This document shows, one piece after another, positions 4,873-12,452 of a stretch of 12,452 bases of DNA. The DNA is from Elusimicrobiota bacterium (GTDB taxonomy: Bacteria > Elusimicrobiota > UBA8919). Every line of letters begins with the position of its first letter. Positions within the stretch are counted from its first letter, which is position 1. Both the position numbers and the translations under genes were made by a program. A model generated the notes under the pieces. That model was not told the origin of the DNA and did no database searches. It was given only the letters and a program-made list of their open reading frames with translations. Where the stretch lies: assembly GCA_003452965.1 (NCBI GenBank), contig DMMW01000052.1:1-12452 (forward strand). The letters are read 5' to 3'.

Positions 4873-7800
4873 GAACCTTGCGGAATTTTCTGTAAAAAGA
4901 CCGGTAACTACAATAATGTTTTATGTAACGATATTCGTTTTATCTATTGTGGCACTTTCTAAATTGGCAATAGATTTATTACCCGAAATCACTTTTCCTG
5001 CTCTTACAATTTCCACAATGTATGAAGGTGCAAGTCCTCAAGAAGTTGAACTTAAAATTACAAAAGTTATAGAGGCACAGGTATCAATAACGCCTAATTT
5101 AAAAGAAATGCAGTCAGTATCAAAAGAAAACGGTTCAATTATAACCCTTGTATTTGATTGGGGCACCAATCTTGATGGAGCTGCTAATGATGTAAGGGAT
5201 AGATTGGATTTTGTAAAAAGATTCCTACCTGAGGGAGCTGATAAACCCCAGCTTTTAAAATTTGATACAAATCAAATGCCTATTGCATTCATTACAGCAA
5301 ATGCTGTTGAATCATACCCGAAATTAAAAGATATTTTAGAAGATAGGATAGTTGAACCGCTGAAGAGGATTCCCGGTATTGGAAATATATTTATTAGGAG
5401 TCCTCTTGAAAGACAAATAAATATAGAAGTAGATAAATTTAAACTGCAATCCAGGGGACTTACTATTTCTGATATTACTAATTCGTTCAGAATGAATAAT
5501 ACAACAATGCCCGCAGGCACTATGAAAATTGCAAGTAAAGAATATTTATTAAGAGTGCCCGGTGAATTTGAAAATGTGGAGGAGATATCAAATATTCCTA
5601 TCGGTAATTATAAAGGACAGGTTATATATTTAAGGGATGTGGCAAATATTTCAGATTCTTATAGAGAAACCACTGAATATATCAGGGCGAACCGTAAGAA
5701 GGCAGCTATGATGATTGTACAGAAAAAATCTGGTGCCAATACCGTAAAGGTTGGGGAAGCAGTAAAAGAAAAATTAAAGGAATTGAAAAGCAAGCTTCCG
5801 CCTGATATAGAGTTAAGAATTCTTATGGATTCTTCCGAAGATATCAGAGAAATGATAAATAATTTGCGTGATACCGTTATTATAGGTGGTATCCTTGTCA
5901 TTTTTGTAACATTTTTCTTTCTTACCAGCTGGCTTTCAAGCATTGTTATACTTATTACCATACCTACATCGTTGATTATTGCATTTTTATTTTTGTATGT
6001 TATGGGTTATACTATAAATGTTATGTCCATATCGGCACTTTCCTTGGCAATCGGTATGGTGGTAGATAATGCCATCGTTGTTTTAGAAAATATTGTAAGA
6101 CATATTCAGGTTTTAAAAGAAGATAGAAAGGATGCAGCGATACACGGCACGAATGAGGTCGGACTAGCCATTGCTGCTTCAACATTTACTACGGTAATAG
6201 TTTTTATACCTCTAATATTCACTAAAGGAATAGCCGGAATTATGTTCAAACAGTTGGGAACAATAATATCTCTAACGCTTTTAGTTTCGCTTTTAGTTGC
6301 ATTAACGCTTTCACCGCTGATGGCATCCGGTTTTATTAAAACAAGAAAGAACGAAGGTGTTTTTGCTGATATAAACAAAAATTTTTTTAATTGGATACAC
6401 AAAAAATATAATTCTATTCTTGTATATGCTTTAGGACATAGATGGAAAATGGTAGGGATATTTTTTGCTATTTTAATAGGTAGTCTGGCATTGATTCCTG
6501 TTTTAGGCACGGAATTTTTTGCTGAAGAAGACGTTGGCACGGTAATTGTTCAAGTAGATATGCCTACCGGGACTAATGTTGATACTACAGATAAAGTTGT
6601 TGAACAAATAGAGGATATTTTCGATGAAAATGTTCCGGAAAAAATTCAGATTCTCAGCAGAAGCGGACAACCATCCGGTAGATTTGGCGGGTTTTCAGGT
6701 CAAAAAGAAACAAGTTCTACCGGTTTTATCTGGGGGATGCTTGTGGGCAAGGAAAAAAGAAAACGCGGTGTCAAAGAAGTAGCTGAAATGTTAAGAAGCA
6801 AAATTAAAAAAATTCCGGGCATATATAAATTCAATGTTACAAGCAGCGATCCTATGCAACAAAGAATGTTTGGTTCAGATAAACCGATTGCTATTGAGAT
6901 ATCAGGACTTGATTTCGAACAACTGGATTTGATTTCAAAAAATATTCAAAATATTTTGGAAAATACAAAAGGAGTCAGAGATGTTTCTATTTCCAGAGAA
7001 AAAGCTAATCCGGAATATATTATAAATATTGATAGGAAAAAGGCATCAGCCTTGGGCGTTCCTATCGAAACGATTGCGAATACTATAAATCTATCTTTTG
7101 CCGGAAAGACCGCAACAGTATACCGCGAATCCGGACATGAGTACGATATATTTGTCCGTTTACAATCTAAAGATAGGGAAAGCATGGGAGATATTGAAGG
7201 TATTGAAGTAAGAAGTATTAACGGCAACAAAATTCCTATAAAAAATTTTGTTGATATTAAAAGTTCGTTAGGACCGGTTGATATTGAAAGAAAAGATCAG
7301 GTCAGGATTGTAAAAGTATTAGCAAATACATCCGGAGAAAGATCATTAGGTAAAATTACTACAGAGTTAAAAGAAAAGGTGTCTAAAATTCCTTTAACCA
7401 GGGATGTTTCTATTGAATTTGGCGGTTCTATTAAAGAGCAGAGGGAAGCGTTTGCAGATTTGTTGCTGGCTTTTGCACTGGGTCTCTTTTTAACATACAT
7501 GGTTATGGCTGCACAGTTTGAATCGTTTAAAGATCCGTTTGTTATTATGTTTTCCGTACCATTTGGAATCGTCGGGGTAATATGGGCGCTTTTAATAACG
7601 GGACAAACATTCAATGTTTCTTCATTTATAGGTTTGATTATGCTTATCGGAATTGTAGTCAATAATGCAATCGTTTTTCTTGATTATACAATACAGCAAA
7701 GAAACAAAGGTGTTAATGTCTATAATGCATTGATAGAATCGGGTAGCATTAGATTACGTCCGATTATGATGACATCAATAACAACAGTATTTGGTATGTT

Positions 7801-7963
7801 GCCTTTGGCTCTTTCAAGAGGCAAAGGTTCCGAAAGTTGGACACCTCTTGCTGTGACCGTTATCGGCGGGTTAATGGTATCTATGTTTGTAACTTTAATC
7901 ATTATTCCGGTAATATACTCGCTCTTTGAGGAAAAAAGGAAGAAAAAACATGAAAACATTTAA
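4871..7963 (+). CDS. RND-family proton-driven efflux pump (AcrB/SwrC type)
   Basis: A 1030-residue inner-membrane pump of the HAE-type RND family, full length with the duplicated 12-TM architecture. MNLAEFSVKRPVTTIM is the classic first helix, and the porter domain of half 1 includes LPEITFPALTISTMYEGASP. TM4 carries GMVVDNAIVVLENI (D399, N400) where AcrB has two aspartates. TM10 carries GIVVNNAIVFLDY, with N931 where AcrB has its lysine. Both changes are shared by the SwrC-like branch and do not suggest inactivity. TM11/12 RLRPIMMTSITTVFGMLPL is intact. A glycine-rich loop with SGRFGGFSG lies near 602-610. The start is fixed by the conserved N-terminus, with AAGGGGG 10 nt upstream. The substrate is probably a hydrophobic drug, lipid or peptide, but is unknown. 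It overlaps TolC-2 by 14 nt. Confidence 0.95.
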   Translation: MNLAEFSVKRPVTTIMFYVTIFVLSIVALSKLAIDLLPEITFPALTISTMYEGASPQEVELKITKVIEAQVSITPNLKEMQSVSKENGSIITLVFDWGTNLDGAANDVRDRLDFVKRFLPEGADKPQLLKFDTNQMPIAFITANAVESYPKLKDILEDRIVEPLKRIPGIGNIFIRSPLERQINIEVDKFKLQSRGLTISDITNSFRMNNTTMPAGTMKIASKEYLLRVPGEFENVEEISNIPIGNYKGQVIYLRDVANISDSYRETTEYIRANRKKAAMMIVQKKSGANTVKVGEAVKEKLKELKSKLPPDIELRILMDSSEDIREMINNLRDTVIIGGILVIFVTFFFLTSWLSSIVILITIPTSLIIAFLFLYVMGYTINVMSISALSLAIGMVVDNAIVVLENIVRHIQVLKEDRKDAAIHGTNEVGLAIAASTFTTVIVFIPLIFTKGIAGIMFKQLGTIISLTLLVSLLVALTLSPLMASGFIKTRKNEGVFADINKNFFNWIHKKYNSILVYALGHRWKMVGIFFAILIGSLALIPVLGTEFFAEEDVGTVIVQVDMPTGTNVDTTDKVVEQIEDIFDENVPEKIQILSRSGQPSGRFGGFSGQKETSSTGFIWGMLVGKEKRKRGVKEVAEMLRSKIKKIPGIYKFNVTSSDPMQQRMFGSDKPIAIEISGLDFEQLDLISKNIQNILENTKGVRDVSISREKANPEYIINIDRKKASALGVPIETIANTINLSFAGKTATVYRESGHEYDIFVRLQSKDRESMGDIEGIEVRSINGNKIPIKNFVDIKSSLGPVDIERKDQVRIVKVLANTSGERSLGKITTELKEKVSKIPLTRDVSIEFGGSIKEQREAFADLLLAFALGLFLTYMVMAAQFESFKDPFVIMFSVPFGIVGVIWALLITGQTFNVSSFIGLIMLIGIVVNNAIVFLDYTIQQRNKGVNVYNALIESGSIRLRPIMMTSITTVFGMLPLALSRGKGSESWTPLAVTVIGGLMVSMFVTLIIIPVIYSLFEEKRKKKHENI

Positions 7964-9194
7964 AAAACTATTTTTTTATTGTTTTATTCTATTTATTGCA
8001 GAAGATATTCATTCACAATCTTTTAGTTGGCAGGATGTTTTATCGGAATCAAAAAAACTTAATTCAACATTGATAAGAGCAGAAGAATCAATAAAAAATG
8101 CTAGATTGAGTTATCATGTTTCATTTACAAATTTTCTCCCACAATTATCGGCAAGTGCTGGAATTTCTGAATCTAAATCTGATGTCAGTGATATTAGAGA
8201 GTCATACTCATATGGTTTATCTGGCCGCTTATCATTATTTTCCGGTTTTAGCGACATCAGTCAGCTTAAATCAAGAAAACTTGATTTACAAATAGCCGAA
8301 TTGGAATATAAAAGAGTTTTATCGGATACAATTTATAATCTAAAAACAAGTTTTGTAAATTTGTTATATGCACAGGAAACGGTTAAGTTATCCGAAGAAA
8401 TTTTAAAAAGAAGAAGCGAAATTTATGAACTTGTAAAATTCAAGTATGATGCAGGTCTCGAAGATAAGGGTTCGCTTCTTCGTGTTGAAGCCGATAAGTA
8501 TCAGGCAGAATATGACTTATCAAAATCAAAACGAAACATAAGAACCGCTTCAGTGCAAATGTTAAAAGACATTGGGAAAGATGAATTTGAGGTAATCGTT
8601 GTCACGGGTAGTTTAAATGTGTATATTTCAACGGATGTCGTGCCAACTTACAAAGTTATAAAAGAAATACCTGATTATATGATTGCAGAAAAAAATATGG
8701 AAAAATCAGAATATAATATTAAATCTGCAAGAAGCGAGTTTTTCCCAAGTTTATCACTTTCAGGTAGTATTAACAAATCAGGTGAAGATTGGGCATCTAT
8801 GACAGAATCACAATCAGTCGGATTAAGTTTATCATATCCCTTTTTCCCTGGCGGTAGAAATTTTTATAATTTAAAAATAGCAAAAACTAACAAAAGAATA
8901 TCAGAAGAGACTTTTAGATTTATAAAGCAAGGTTTAGTAGTCAATTTAGAATCAACATGGAATAATTTTGTGGATGCATCGGAAAATGTAAAAGTTAGCG
9001 AAAGATATTTTGATGCGTCCGAGCAGCAATCAGAAATAAGAACCACAAAATATATTAACGGACTAATTTCTTATCAGGACTGGTACACATCAGAAAATGA
9101 TTATATTAGTTCCAAGAGAACATTGCTTAATTCAAAAAGAAATGCAATACTTTCTGAAATATCCTGGAAAAAATTTTTAGGATTAGCGGAATAA
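7950..9194 (+). CDS. TolC-like outer-membrane efflux channel 2
   Basis: A 414-residue outer-membrane factor of the OEP family. I place the start at 7950 rather than 7926: this puts AAGGAAG (7936-7942) 7 nt upstream and gives a clean signal peptide, MKTFKKLFFYCFILFIAEDI, with likely cleavage near IHS-QS. The mature protein shows the two-repeat pattern: SWQDVLSESKKLNSTLIRAEESI, later a beta segment YGLSGRLSLFSGFS, and in the second half PSLSLSGSINKSGEDW followed by VGLSLSYPFFPGGRN. The long helices resemble TolC coiled coils. It is clearly diverged from channel 1 and not a recent duplicate. It overlaps the RND gene by 14 nt and sits 30 nt before adaptor 2, so it could serve the RND pump, the MacB pump, or both; position favours the MacB set. 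Confidence 0.9.
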   Translation: MKTFKKLFFYCFILFIAEDIHSQSFSWQDVLSESKKLNSTLIRAEESIKNARLSYHVSFTNFLPQLSASAGISESKSDVSDIRESYSYGLSGRLSLFSGFSDISQLKSRKLDLQIAELEYKRVLSDTIYNLKTSFVNLLYAQETVKLSEEILKRRSEIYELVKFKYDAGLEDKGSLLRVEADKYQAEYDLSKSKRNIRTASVQMLKDIGKDEFEVIVVTGSLNVYISTDVVPTYKVIKEIPDYMIAEKNMEKSEYNIKSARSEFFPSLSLSGSINKSGEDWASMTESQSVGLSLSYPFFPGGRNFYNLKIAKTNKRISEETFRFIKQGLVVNLESTWNNFVDASENVKVSERYFDASEQQSEIRTTKYINGLISYQDWYTSENDYISSKRTLLNSKRNAILSEISWKKFLGLAE

Positions 9195-9224
9195 AGTTCG
9201 TAGGTAAAATGGGGGATGATTTTA

Positions 9225-10181
9225 ATGAAGAAAATAATAATTTCAATTATTGTATTAAGTTTAATTACTACCGGTGTAATAGTTTTATTTAAAAAGAAAA
9301 AAAGTAGTTATAAAGGTCAGGAGATTTATGCTAAGCGAAGTTCTATTGCAATAGAATTCCGAGAAACGGGAAGTGTAGGACCGAGAACACGGCTTGAAAT
9401 AAGGCCGCAAGTATCCGGCAGAATAGAAGATATTTTAGTTATAGAAGGACAGAAAGTAAAAAAAGGCGAAATTCTTGCATGGATGAGTTCAACGGACAGA
9501 GCAGCTCTTTTAGATGCTACAAGATCTCAAAACAAAGAAGAGATAAAAAAATTTGAGGATGTATATAAACCTACTTCAATAGTTGCGCCTCTTAACGGAT
9601 TTATTATAATAAGAAACAAAGAACCGGGACAAACAGTTACAGTAAGCGATTCAATTGTCGTTATGGCGGATACGCTTATTATTGCGGCAAATGTTGACGA
9701 GACGGATTTAAGATATATAAAATTGGGACAAAAAGTAAAAATATTCTTAGATGCATATCCCGATAAATATTTTAACGGTATCGTAGAGCATATTGCATAC
9801 GAATCCAAAGTTATAAACAATGTTACTGTATATGAAATCAAGATTAAACCGGAGAATCCGCCACAAAATTTTCGTTCAGGTATGACAGCAACAATAGAAC
9901 TAAAAGCCGAGCAAAAAGACGATGTATTATTATTGCCGGTCAATGCAGTTATATCAAATAATAATGAAAAATATGTTTTGATAAAAAAGGGAAAAAGTGA
10001 GAAAGCGGAACGTAGAAAAATAGTTACCGGTATAAATGACGGTAAGAATATTGAAATTGTTTCAGGAATTACCGAAGAAGATACTATTTTGCTACCCGGC
10101 GCATCGAATAATTCTACTGGAGGTTCCTCTCGAACACGTGGTGGTAGTATGGGTGGCATATTTGGTGGCGGAAGACGTTAA
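9225..10181 (+). CDS. MacA-like periplasmic adaptor with very short hairpin and Gly/Arg tail
   Basis: A 318-residue adaptor, presumably the partner of the MacB transporter downstream. Parts in order: membrane anchor (about 4-22), first lipoyl half (58-87, IRPQVSGRIEDILVIEGQKV), a linker of only about 30 residues (88-117), second lipoyl half (118-149, IVAPLNGFIIIRNKEPGQTV), beta-barrel (about 150-228, FRSGMTATIEL), membrane-proximal domain (about 229-291), and a low-complexity tail rich in Gly, Ser and Arg (292-318). MacA normally has a hairpin of many tens of residues to reach TolC, so the tube here must be closed differently. I prefer the ATG at 9225 because GGGGG (9211-9215) is then 9 nt away; the ATG at 9216 would leave no spacing. 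An inverted repeat, not an overlap, separates it from macB. Confidence 0.88.
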   Translation: MKKIIISIIVLSLITTGVIVLFKKKKSSYKGQEIYAKRSSIAIEFRETGSVGPRTRLEIRPQVSGRIEDILVIEGQKVKKGEILAWMSSTDRAALLDATRSQNKEEIKKFEDVYKPTSIVAPLNGFIIIRNKEPGQTVTVSDSIVVMADTLIIAANVDETDLRYIKLGQKVKIFLDAYPDKYFNGIVEHIAYESKVINNVTVYEIKIKPENPPQNFRSGMTATIELKAEQKDDVLLLPVNAVISNNNEKYVLIKKGKSEKAERRKIVTGINDGKNIEIVSGITEEDTILLPGASNNSTGGSSRTRGGSMGGIFGGGRR

Positions 10182-10192
10182 AGGCAGGGAGT

Positions 10193-10290
10193 AGCGTATA
10201 GGGACGAGCGTATAGGGGATAGTATTTAGTATTAATTTATAGTTTTTACTAACCTCCATACGCTAACCTCTCACCCCTAATCCCTATCCC
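10193..10290. repeat. Inverted repeat between adaptor 2 and macB
   Basis: AGCGTATAGGG occurs twice with a 14-nt period (10193-10203 and 10207-10217). Arms 10207-10224 and 10247-10264 pair over 18 positions with 15 Watson-Crick pairs, one G-T and two mismatches. A pyrimidine-rich stretch with CCTCC (10253-10257) and repeated CCCTA motifs runs almost to the macB ATG at 10299. This looks like an inserted dispersed repeat. No T-run follows the stem, so it is not a standard terminator, though it could alter the relative expression of the genes on either side. Confidence 0.75.
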
Positions 10291-10298
10291 CTGAATTT

Positions 10299-12287
10299 AT
10301 GAAAATTATTGAATTAAAAAATATTTCAAAGACATATCATTTGGAAAAAGTAGAAGTACCTGTTTTGCATAATATTTCCTTGGATATTTCGGAAGGTGAA
10401 TTTATTGCTATTATGGGTCATTCGGGTAGTGGCAAGTCAACGCTTCTTAATATCTTAGGACTTTTAGATAAGCCAAGTTCAGGAATTTATACATTAGCGA
10501 CAAATGAGGTATCCCGCCTTTCAGATGACCAATTGGCAACGGTAAGAAATAAATTTCTTGGATTTATTTTTCAGAGTTTCAATCTTTTGCCGAGGATGGC
10601 AGCTTTAGAAAATGTCCTAATGCCGTTGGTTTATTCCGAGGACAGCAAAAAAGATAATAATTTTATAAAGAATAATCATGAAAATGCAAAAAAAATTCTT
10701 GAAAAAGTCGGCTTAGGTGACAGAATAAATCATAAACCTAACGAGTTATCCGGCGGACAACAACAAAGGGTAGCAATAGCGAGAGCGCTAATTAATAATC
10801 CGATGTTAATTCTTGCTGATGAACCTACAGGAAATCTTGATAGTAAATCAGCATCTGAAATAATAGATATACTTAAGGGGCTTAATGATTTGGGAATAAC
10901 AATAGTAATGGTAACCCATGAACCGGATTTAGCACAAGCTGCCAAAAGAACAATTACTTTGCAGGACGGAGTCATAATATCAGATAAGAAAATAAGAAAA
11001 GAAGTGAATAATAATATTGAAGAAAAGGCAGAGCAATTCAGCAGGAAAATAACCCATCATATATTTAGGCTAAATAGAATTAAAGATTATTTTTTCCAGG
11101 CGATGCGTGCATTATTGTCTAATAGAACACGTTCTGTACTTTCTATATTAGGTGTATTAATAGGGGTAACCGGTTTGATAGCAATGTTAGCTTTAGGTCG
11201 CGGTGCTCAGGATGAAACAAAAAAACGTTTAGCATCTTTGGGTTCAAATATTTTAATGGTTACGCCAGGTTCATCAACAAGGGGCGGAGTTGCTTTTGAA
11301 TCAGGTTCGGTAACCAGATTTACATTACAGGATGTAGATGAAATCAGAAATAAAGTATCGGGGATAAGCGGGGTAGCTCCGTATGTTACCGGTCGGGGAC
11401 AAGCGGTATATAAAGGTAAAAACTGGAATGTGCGTATAGAAGGTACTACCAATGATTATCCGTTCTTGAGAAATTCCCAACCTGTTTCTGGCAGGTTTTT
11501 TACAACCGCAGAAACGGTATCGAGAATGAAGGTTGCCGTAATAGGGCAGACAATAAAGGAACAACTCTTTGAAGACCAAAATCCTTTAGGTGAATTCATT
11601 AAAATAAATAAAGTAGATTTTCAGGTAATAGGTTTACTGCCGTATAAAGGCTCATCCGGTTGGCGAAATGAAGATGAAAAAGTAATAATACCTATAAACA
11701 CAGCAATGTATCGCCTGCTTGGAAAAGAATATATAGATTCAATTGATGTTCAGACAGTGGATGAAAATATAATGGATGAAGTCAGTAAGAATATCACAAA
11801 ACTTATACTTCAATTGCATAGATTACCTGAAACAAAAACTGACTCAATAAATATAAGGAATATGGCTGATATTCAGGAAACAGTTGCCTCAACAATGAAA
11901 ACATTCGCTTATCTCTTGGGTTCGGTTGCATTTATTAGTTTATTAGTAGGTGGAATAGGTATTATGAATATTATGCTCGTATCAGTAACTGAAAGGACAC
12001 GTGAAATTGGCTTAAGAAAAGCGATAGGTGCAAATAATAATGATATTCTTTTCCAATTTATGATAGAATCAGTTGTAATTTGTGTTATGGGCGGTTTAAT
12101 CGGTATAATTTTTGGTTCCTTAATTTCCGTATCCTTATCAACTTTTGCAGGATGGCAAACTAAAGTATCACTTTCCTCAGTTATTTTAGCATTTACATTT
12201 TCAGTTCTTGTCGGACTTATTTTTGGTACCTGGCCTGCCAGAAAAGCAGCGCAATTAAATCCAATTGATGCTCTCCGTTATGAATAG
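10299..12287 (+). CDS. macB: MacB-type ABC transporter (fused ATPase and FtsX-like permease)
   Basis: A 662-residue protein with the full MacB layout. The nucleotide-binding domain has GHSGSGKST (40-48), the Q-loop in FQSFNLLP (91-98), signature LSGGQQQR (150-157), Walker B LILADE (170-175, catalytic E175), D-loop NLDS and the H-loop histidine 207. After a linker (about 232-270) comes TM1 (about 279-299), a large periplasmic domain (about 300-530) and three C-terminal TM helices (about 536-560, 588-612, 624-646) with the FtsX-type SVTERTREIGLRKAIGA motif at 562-578. As a dimer it would use ATP to drive substrate from the periplasm through adaptor and TolC (mechanotransmission). All catalytic residues are present. 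The start matches the family (MKIIELKNISKTY), but there is no Shine-Dalgarno sequence upstream; a repeat abuts the gene. The substrate is unknown. It overlaps the MFS gene by 8 nt. Confidence 0.95.
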   Translation: MKIIELKNISKTYHLEKVEVPVLHNISLDISEGEFIAIMGHSGSGKSTLLNILGLLDKPSSGIYTLATNEVSRLSDDQLATVRNKFLGFIFQSFNLLPRMAALENVLMPLVYSEDSKKDNNFIKNNHENAKKILEKVGLGDRINHKPNELSGGQQQRVAIARALINNPMLILADEPTGNLDSKSASEIIDILKGLNDLGITIVMVTHEPDLAQAAKRTITLQDGVIISDKKIRKEVNNNIEEKAEQFSRKITHHIFRLNRIKDYFFQAMRALLSNRTRSVLSILGVLIGVTGLIAMLALGRGAQDETKKRLASLGSNILMVTPGSSTRGGVAFESGSVTRFTLQDVDEIRNKVSGISGVAPYVTGRGQAVYKGKNWNVRIEGTTNDYPFLRNSQPVSGRFFTTAETVSRMKVAVIGQTIKEQLFEDQNPLGEFIKINKVDFQVIGLLPYKGSSGWRNEDEKVIIPINTAMYRLLGKEYIDSIDVQTVDENIMDEVSKNITKLILQLHRLPETKTDSINIRNMADIQETVASTMKTFAYLLGSVAFISLLVGGIGIMNIMLVSVTERTREIGLRKAIGANNNDILFQFMIESVVICVMGGLIGIIFGSLISVSLSTFAGWQTKVSLSSVILAFTFSVLVGLIFGTWPARKAAQLNPIDALRYE

Positions 12288-12452
12288 TGAGATTTTCAAA
12301 TCATTAAAACATAGAAACTTTAGATTATTTTTTTTAGGACAAATTATATCTGTTACGGGAACATGGCTGCAATTAACTGCGATGCCATGGCTTGTCTATC
12401 ATATTACTTCTTCAACAATTCTTTTAGGTTTAGTCGGTTTTTTAAGCCAAAT
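12280..12452 (+). CDS. MFS exporter, EntS-like (MFS_3), 5' part only
   Basis: The reading frame starts at the ATG 12280-12282 inside the end of macB and runs off the window after 57 codons. The translation has the N-terminal signature of the 12-TM drug and siderophore exporters of the MFS_3 group: RNFRLFFLGQIISVTGTWLQ forming TM1, then MPWLVYHITSSTILLGLVGF for the approach to and start of TM2. The 8-nt overlap with macB (ATGAATAG) and the lack of a clear ribosome binding site suggest translational coupling, making it the next gene of the same operon. If complete it would be a single-component inner-membrane pump adding a third energy-coupling type to the cluster. Its 3' end and integrity cannot be judged here. 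Confidence 0.85.
   Translation, partial: MNSEIFKSLKHRNFRLFFLGQIISVTGTWLQLTAMPWLVYHITSSTILLGLVGFLSQ

Noticed and set aside
7926..7949. Upstream ATG at 7926 as the start of TolC-2
   Set aside because: It adds MRKKGRKN before a complete signal peptide, and the ATG at 7950 has a well-spaced AAGGAAG.
9527..10159. 210-codon open frame on the minus strand
   Set aside because: It is antisense to adaptor 2, whose domains are clear; its translation shows no family features and no ribosome binding site was evident.

Overview
The window is AT-rich (roughly one third G+C by eye) and uses the standard code. It encodes outer-membrane channel proteins with signal peptides, so it comes from a diderm (Gram-negative-type) bacterium. 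Codon use, the archaeal-type AAA ATPase with a nearby ATPase fossil, and several intergenic repeats would fit an uncultivated candidate-phylum bacterium (Omnitrophota, Elusimicrobiota or similar). That placement is inference; no marker gene here settles it.

Left part (1-1697): a lone AAA ATPase of the archaeal-type family (318-1436). Its upstream region is a chain of three back-to-back inverted repeats overlapping a promoter. Between this gene and the next lie a decayed dispersed repeat and a short in-frame fossil resembling a conserved motif of DUF4143-type AAA ATPases (1602-1667).

Right part (1698 to the end): an efflux operon, all on the + strand. A consensus sigma-70 promoter (TTGACA, 17 nt, TATAAT) is followed at once by an 18-bp palindrome that looks like a TetR-family operator. 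The genes then run: TetR regulator, TolC-like channel 1, membrane-fusion adaptor 1, RND pump, TolC-like channel 2, adaptor 2, MacB-type ABC transporter, and the start of an MFS exporter that runs off the window. Several junctions overlap (TetR/TolC-1, TolC-1/adaptor 1, RND/TolC-2, MacB/MFS). The proposed logic is that one TetR sensor derepresses two complete tripartite pumps, one proton-driven (RND) and one ATP-driven (MacB), each with its own adaptor and outer-membrane channel, plus an MFS pump.

Points that stand out: adaptor 1 has no alpha-helical hairpin between its lipoyl halves and adaptor 2 has only a very short one; the TolC-1 signal peptide is encoded by four perfect copies of a heptanucleotide repeat, which could slip out of frame; the RND start codon can pair with an upstream hairpin arm in an arrangement resembling a translational switch; and the MacB gene has no visible Shine-Dalgarno sequence and sits directly behind a long inverted repeat.
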